This document shows, one piece after another, positions 62,014-64,000 of a stretch of 64,000 bases of DNA; the stretch's first letter is position 1; every line of letters begins with the position of its first letter. The stretch comes from JAWVFM01 sp963739355 (GTDB taxonomy: Bacteria; Actinomycetota; Thermoleophilia; Solirubrobacterales; 70-9). Under the pieces are notes generated by a model. That model did not search any database. It was not told the origin of the DNA and worked only from the letters and a program-made list of their open reading frames with translations. A program made the position numbers and the translations under genes. The DNA lies in contig CAVUAD010000002.1 of NCBI GenBank assembly GCA_963739355.1, positions 1-64,000 of the forward strand. Direction: 5' to 3'.

Positions 62014-62274
62014 GTGGCCTCCGGCAAGTCCCGTGTCAATGTCGTCCTCGATGACGAGCAAGCCCGCAAGCTCTCTCTGATGGCCGAGCGCGCGCACGTG
62101 CAAGAGGGAACGCTGGCGCGGTCGCTGCTCTCGAATGCGCTCGATGCCGCCGACCCGGACGCCCGCACGATCGCGACGCTTCTCGACGCGATTCCCGGGG
62201 CATGGGAGCGGACCCAGGAGGGGATCGAACAGGCGCGCGGGGGCGAGGGCGTTTCACTCGACGAACTGACCTGA
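62014..62274 (+). CDS. Ribbon-helix-helix antitoxin-like protein
   Basis: 86 residues. The N-terminal SRVNVVLDDEQARKLSLMAERAHVQEGTLARSLLSNAL fits a ribbon-helix-helix: a short beta strand, then two helices. The acidic C-terminus (EQARGGEGVSLDEL) fits a toxin-binding region. The stop is immediately followed by the start of the toxin-like gene. RHH antitoxins repress their own promoter and neutralise the toxin. Confidence 0.7.
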   Translation: MASGKSRVNVVLDDEQARKLSLMAERAHVQEGTLARSLLSNALDAADPDARTIATLLDAIPGAWERTQEGIEQARGGEGVSLDELT

Positions 62275-62568
62275 GTGGCGCGGCTCCTGGTCACTCCGCG
62301 GGCGCGGAGAGACGGCGACGACGCGATCGCGTCGCTCGGCCTTCCCGCCGACACCTGGACCCGCATTGCCTCCTCGCTGCGAATCCTGGAGGACTTCCCG
62401 CTTGCCGGGCGAGCGCTCGAGGGGCGGTGGAGTGGAACCAGATTCGTGCTCGGTCCTTGGCCCTGGATGATTCTGCTGTACCTGCAGGACTCGGATGAGG
62501 ACGTCGTCTATCTCGTTGCGATTCACGACGCGCGGGCGTCCACCGCCGCGACCGGCCGCGGCCAGTAG
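62275..62568 (+). CDS. RelE/ParE-like toxin
   Basis: 97 residues from GTG 62275, directly after the antitoxin stop. RLLVTPRARRDGDDAIASLGL, a middle with FPLAGRALEGRWSGTRFVLGPWPWMILLYLQ, and DVVYLVAIHDAR match the ParE/RelE fold: helix pair, then beta sheet with an Arg-rich strand and a C-terminal His/Asp-Arg. The target (ribosome or gyrase) cannot be told. Located 410 bp after the putative attR. Confidence 0.7.
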   Translation: MARLLVTPRARRDGDDAIASLGLPADTWTRIASSLRILEDFPLAGRALEGRWSGTRFVLGPWPWMILLYLQDSDEDVVYLVAIHDARASTAATGRGQ

Positions 62569-62650
62569 GGGGCGCTCAGCGCCAAGCCAGACGCGAAGCC
62601 GCCCGATGTCGACACGGCTTGCTGGGACCGGGCCTAATGAGTTAAGTCTA

Positions 62651-62674
62651 GTTATTGACAGTAGTCTCAGTAAC
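62651..62674 (+). promoter_or_regulatory. Operator-like imperfect palindrome
   Basis: GTTATTGA, 8-bp spacer, TCAGTAAC; the arms match 7 of 8. It covers the -35 box and half the spacer of the monooxygenase promoter, where a TetR- or MarR-type repressor would act. No such regulator is inside the window. Confidence 0.4.
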
Positions 62675-62683
62675 TGGTACGGT
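62655..62683 (+). promoter_or_regulatory. Promoter of the FAD monooxygenase gene
   Basis: TTGACA (62655-62660), 17 bp, TACGGT (62678-62683); a consensus -35 with ideal spacing. The leader to ATG 62743 is about 50 nt and carries a ribosome binding site (GGAGAG). Confidence 0.6.
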
Positions 62684-62742
62684 GCTGCGCGATCACTCGC
62701 CAATGGGTGCGAGGTGGAACGCGAGATCCAGCCGGAGAGACG

Positions 62743-64000
62743 ATGGGACAAGAAGAGAACCTCCCGGTGGCGATCACCGGTGGAGGCGCCGTCGGCGTGA
62801 CGCTGGCGCTGATGCTGGCCCGGCGGGGCGTCCGCGTCGTCGTCTTCGAGCGGGGGGCGAAGCCTGAGACCCTGCCGCGAGCGCATGCGGTCAATCCGCG
62901 ATCGATCGAGATCCTCCAAGAGCTCGACATCACGTATGCAGAGCTGCAGGCGGCCGCGGCCCCGCCGGAGCTGACGAGCGAAGTCCGGTTCGTGACCACG
63001 TTGACCGGCCACTGCTTCGGAACGCTTGCGTATGAGCGCCAGGACGACGACGTCCGCGCCGTGACTCCATACCCGCTGCTGAACATCCCGCAGCCTGCGC
63101 TCGAGGCGCTGCTGTTCGAGAGGCTCGAGGCGGAGCCGCTGGTGGATCTCCGCCGCGGGCACACATGGACCGGAGCGTCGATCGAGGAGGGCGACTTCCT
63201 CTCGACGGTCCAGGCGCCTAACGGCGACATCACCGTGCGCTCTCGATATCTCGTCGGGGCCGACGGCGCGACCAGCCCCGTGCGCGAGCACCTCGGGATT
63301 GGCATGTCCGGCCTCGGAGACCTCGCGTCGGTTCTCACGATCACCTTCGAAGCTGATCTGACCGACGTCGTCCGTGCGCGCCCCGGCGTCCTCCACTGGC
63401 TTTTCGGACCGCCCTTGAAGGGGACGTTACTGGCGTACCTGCCGGATCGTCTGTGGACGTACGGCATCGTGCAGCCCCCCGGCCGGATCGACATGAGCGC
63501 CTTCGGGCCCGCGCGTGTGCGCGAGCTCGTGCGGGAGGCGCTCGGGCCGGGCGCCGCTGATGTCCCGTTCGAGATCATCACGGCAACGCCGTGGAAGATG
63601 CGGGTCGAGGTCGCCGACGCCTACCGCGTCGGCAACGCCTTCCTCGCCGGCGACGCGGCGCACCGGTTCCCACCCACCGGTGGCCTCGGTCTCAACAGCG
63701 GCCTGCAGGACGCTCACAACCTCGCCTGGAAGCTTGCCGCCGTGGTCGCGGGAGAGGCGGCGGATCCGCTGCTCGACACTTACGAGCGCGAGCGTCAGCC
63801 GGTCGCGCGTCGCAACGCCGATCAGAGCCTCGTCAACGTTCAGGCGCTCGCCTCGTTGATTACCGCCGTCGACGAGGGAGCGGCGTTCGAGCAGGACGCG
63901 CCGCGGTTTGCCGAGTGGCTGGCAGCACCAGGACGTGCCGAGCAAATCAGCTCGGCCGTTGCCGATCAACGAGGCCACTTCGACAGCCTGGCCTTGCAGC
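62743..64000 (+). CDS. FAD-dependent aromatic monooxygenase (PheA/TfdB type), cut by window end
   Basis: 419 visible residues. The flavin-binding Rossmann motif is ITGGGAVGVTLALMLARRGV, the DG motif LVGADGATSPVREHLGI, and the GD motif FLAGDAAHRFPPTGGLGLNSG followed by LQDAHNLAWKLAAVV. This is the layout of single-component flavoprotein hydroxylases that put oxygen on phenols or polyketides using NADPH. The C-terminal part is outside the window. Own promoter with an operator-like palindrome suggests substrate-induced control. ATG 62743 follows GGAGAG. Confidence 0.85.
   Translation, partial: MGQEENLPVAITGGGAVGVTLALMLARRGVRVVVFERGAKPETLPRAHAVNPRSIEILQELDITYAELQAAAAPPELTSEVRFVTTLTGHCFGTLAYERQDDDVRAVTPYPLLNIPQPALEALLFERLEAEPLVDLRRGHTWTGASIEEGDFLSTVQAPNGDITVRSRYLVGADGATSPVREHLGIGMSGLGDLASVLTITFEADLTDVVRARPGVLHWLFGPPLKGTLLAYLPDRLWTYGIVQPPGRIDMSAFGPARVRELVREALGPGAADVPFEIITATPWKMRVEVADAYRVGNAFLAGDAAHRFPPTGGLGLNSGLQDAHNLAWKLAAVVAGEAADPLLDTYERERQPVARRNADQSLVNVQALASLITAVDEGAAFEQDAPRFAEWLAAPGRAEQISSAVADQRGHFDSLALQ

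Overview
This window looks like a piece of a high-GC actinobacterial chromosome, most plausibly from the Thermoleophilia (Solirubrobacterales/Gaiellales type). That placement is an inference from gene content: a stand-alone acyl-CoA mutase large subunit, an acyl-CoA carboxylase beta chain, a single-gene MCE protein, a WS/DGAT acyltransferase, NarL-type signalling and many GTG/TTG starts. Single-base frame slips interrupt many otherwise well conserved genes, including a housekeeping carboxylase, so most of the 'broken' genes probably reflect indel errors in a draft or metagenomic assembly.

Region 1 (1-28 kb) is rich in cell-surface glycan and glycolipid genes. It starts with a truncated Sfp-type phosphopantetheinyl transferase and a methyltransferase. 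These are followed by a DPM1-like GT2, two paralogous polytopic membrane proteins, an acyl-CoA carboxylase beta subunit, a secreted beta-propeller, one intact and one internally deleted acyltransferase-3, more GT2 enzymes and methyltransferases, and a GT39-like transferase. Then come a methylmalonyl-CoA mutase-type large subunit, an N-terminally extended ECF sigma factor coupled to two GT4 enzymes, a UDP-glucuronate decarboxylase, a second small sigma factor, and two tandem secreted GH26-like hydrolases with histidine-rich linkers. Between the sigma factor and the mutase, a ~275 bp gap holds a nested set of inverted repeats that looks like an uncharacterised structured RNA.

Region 2 (28-33.6 kb) has an MBL hydrolase, tRNA-Ser(UGA), an MCE/MlaD protein, an FAD-linked sugar-lactone-type oxidase, a PLP racemase/aldolase-like protein and tRNA-Ser(GCU).

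Region 3 (33.6-56 kb) looks like a stress, envelope and ion-homeostasis neighbourhood. It carries a universal stress protein, exported proteins, a DHA2 MFS exporter, a ClC channel, a GAP-family membrane protein, PAP2 and SulP proteins, a lipid kinase, DUF2252, a large LAL-type LuxR regulator, SHOCT proteins, a NarL response regulator, an HD hydrolase, an RDD protein and a NarL-type histidine kinase. A near-identical 25-bp motif precedes two of these genes, with a weaker third copy. Several genes show a -10-like hexamer 6-8 nt before the start codon, as expected for leaderless mRNAs.

Region 4 (56-64 kb) has a WS/DGAT acyltransferase, a zinc alcohol dehydrogenase overlapping a YciI-like gene, a cNMP-binding/thioredoxin-fold/flavin reductase fusion and tRNA-Arg(ACG). 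An exact 42-bp copy of the tRNA-Arg 3' part recurs 1.5 kb downstream, bounding a small putative island that carries a GHKL ATPase and a STAS-like (DUF4325-type) protein. A ribbon-helix-helix/RelE-like toxin-antitoxin pair and a FAD-dependent monooxygenase (cut by the window end) follow, the latter with a good promoter and an operator-like palindrome.
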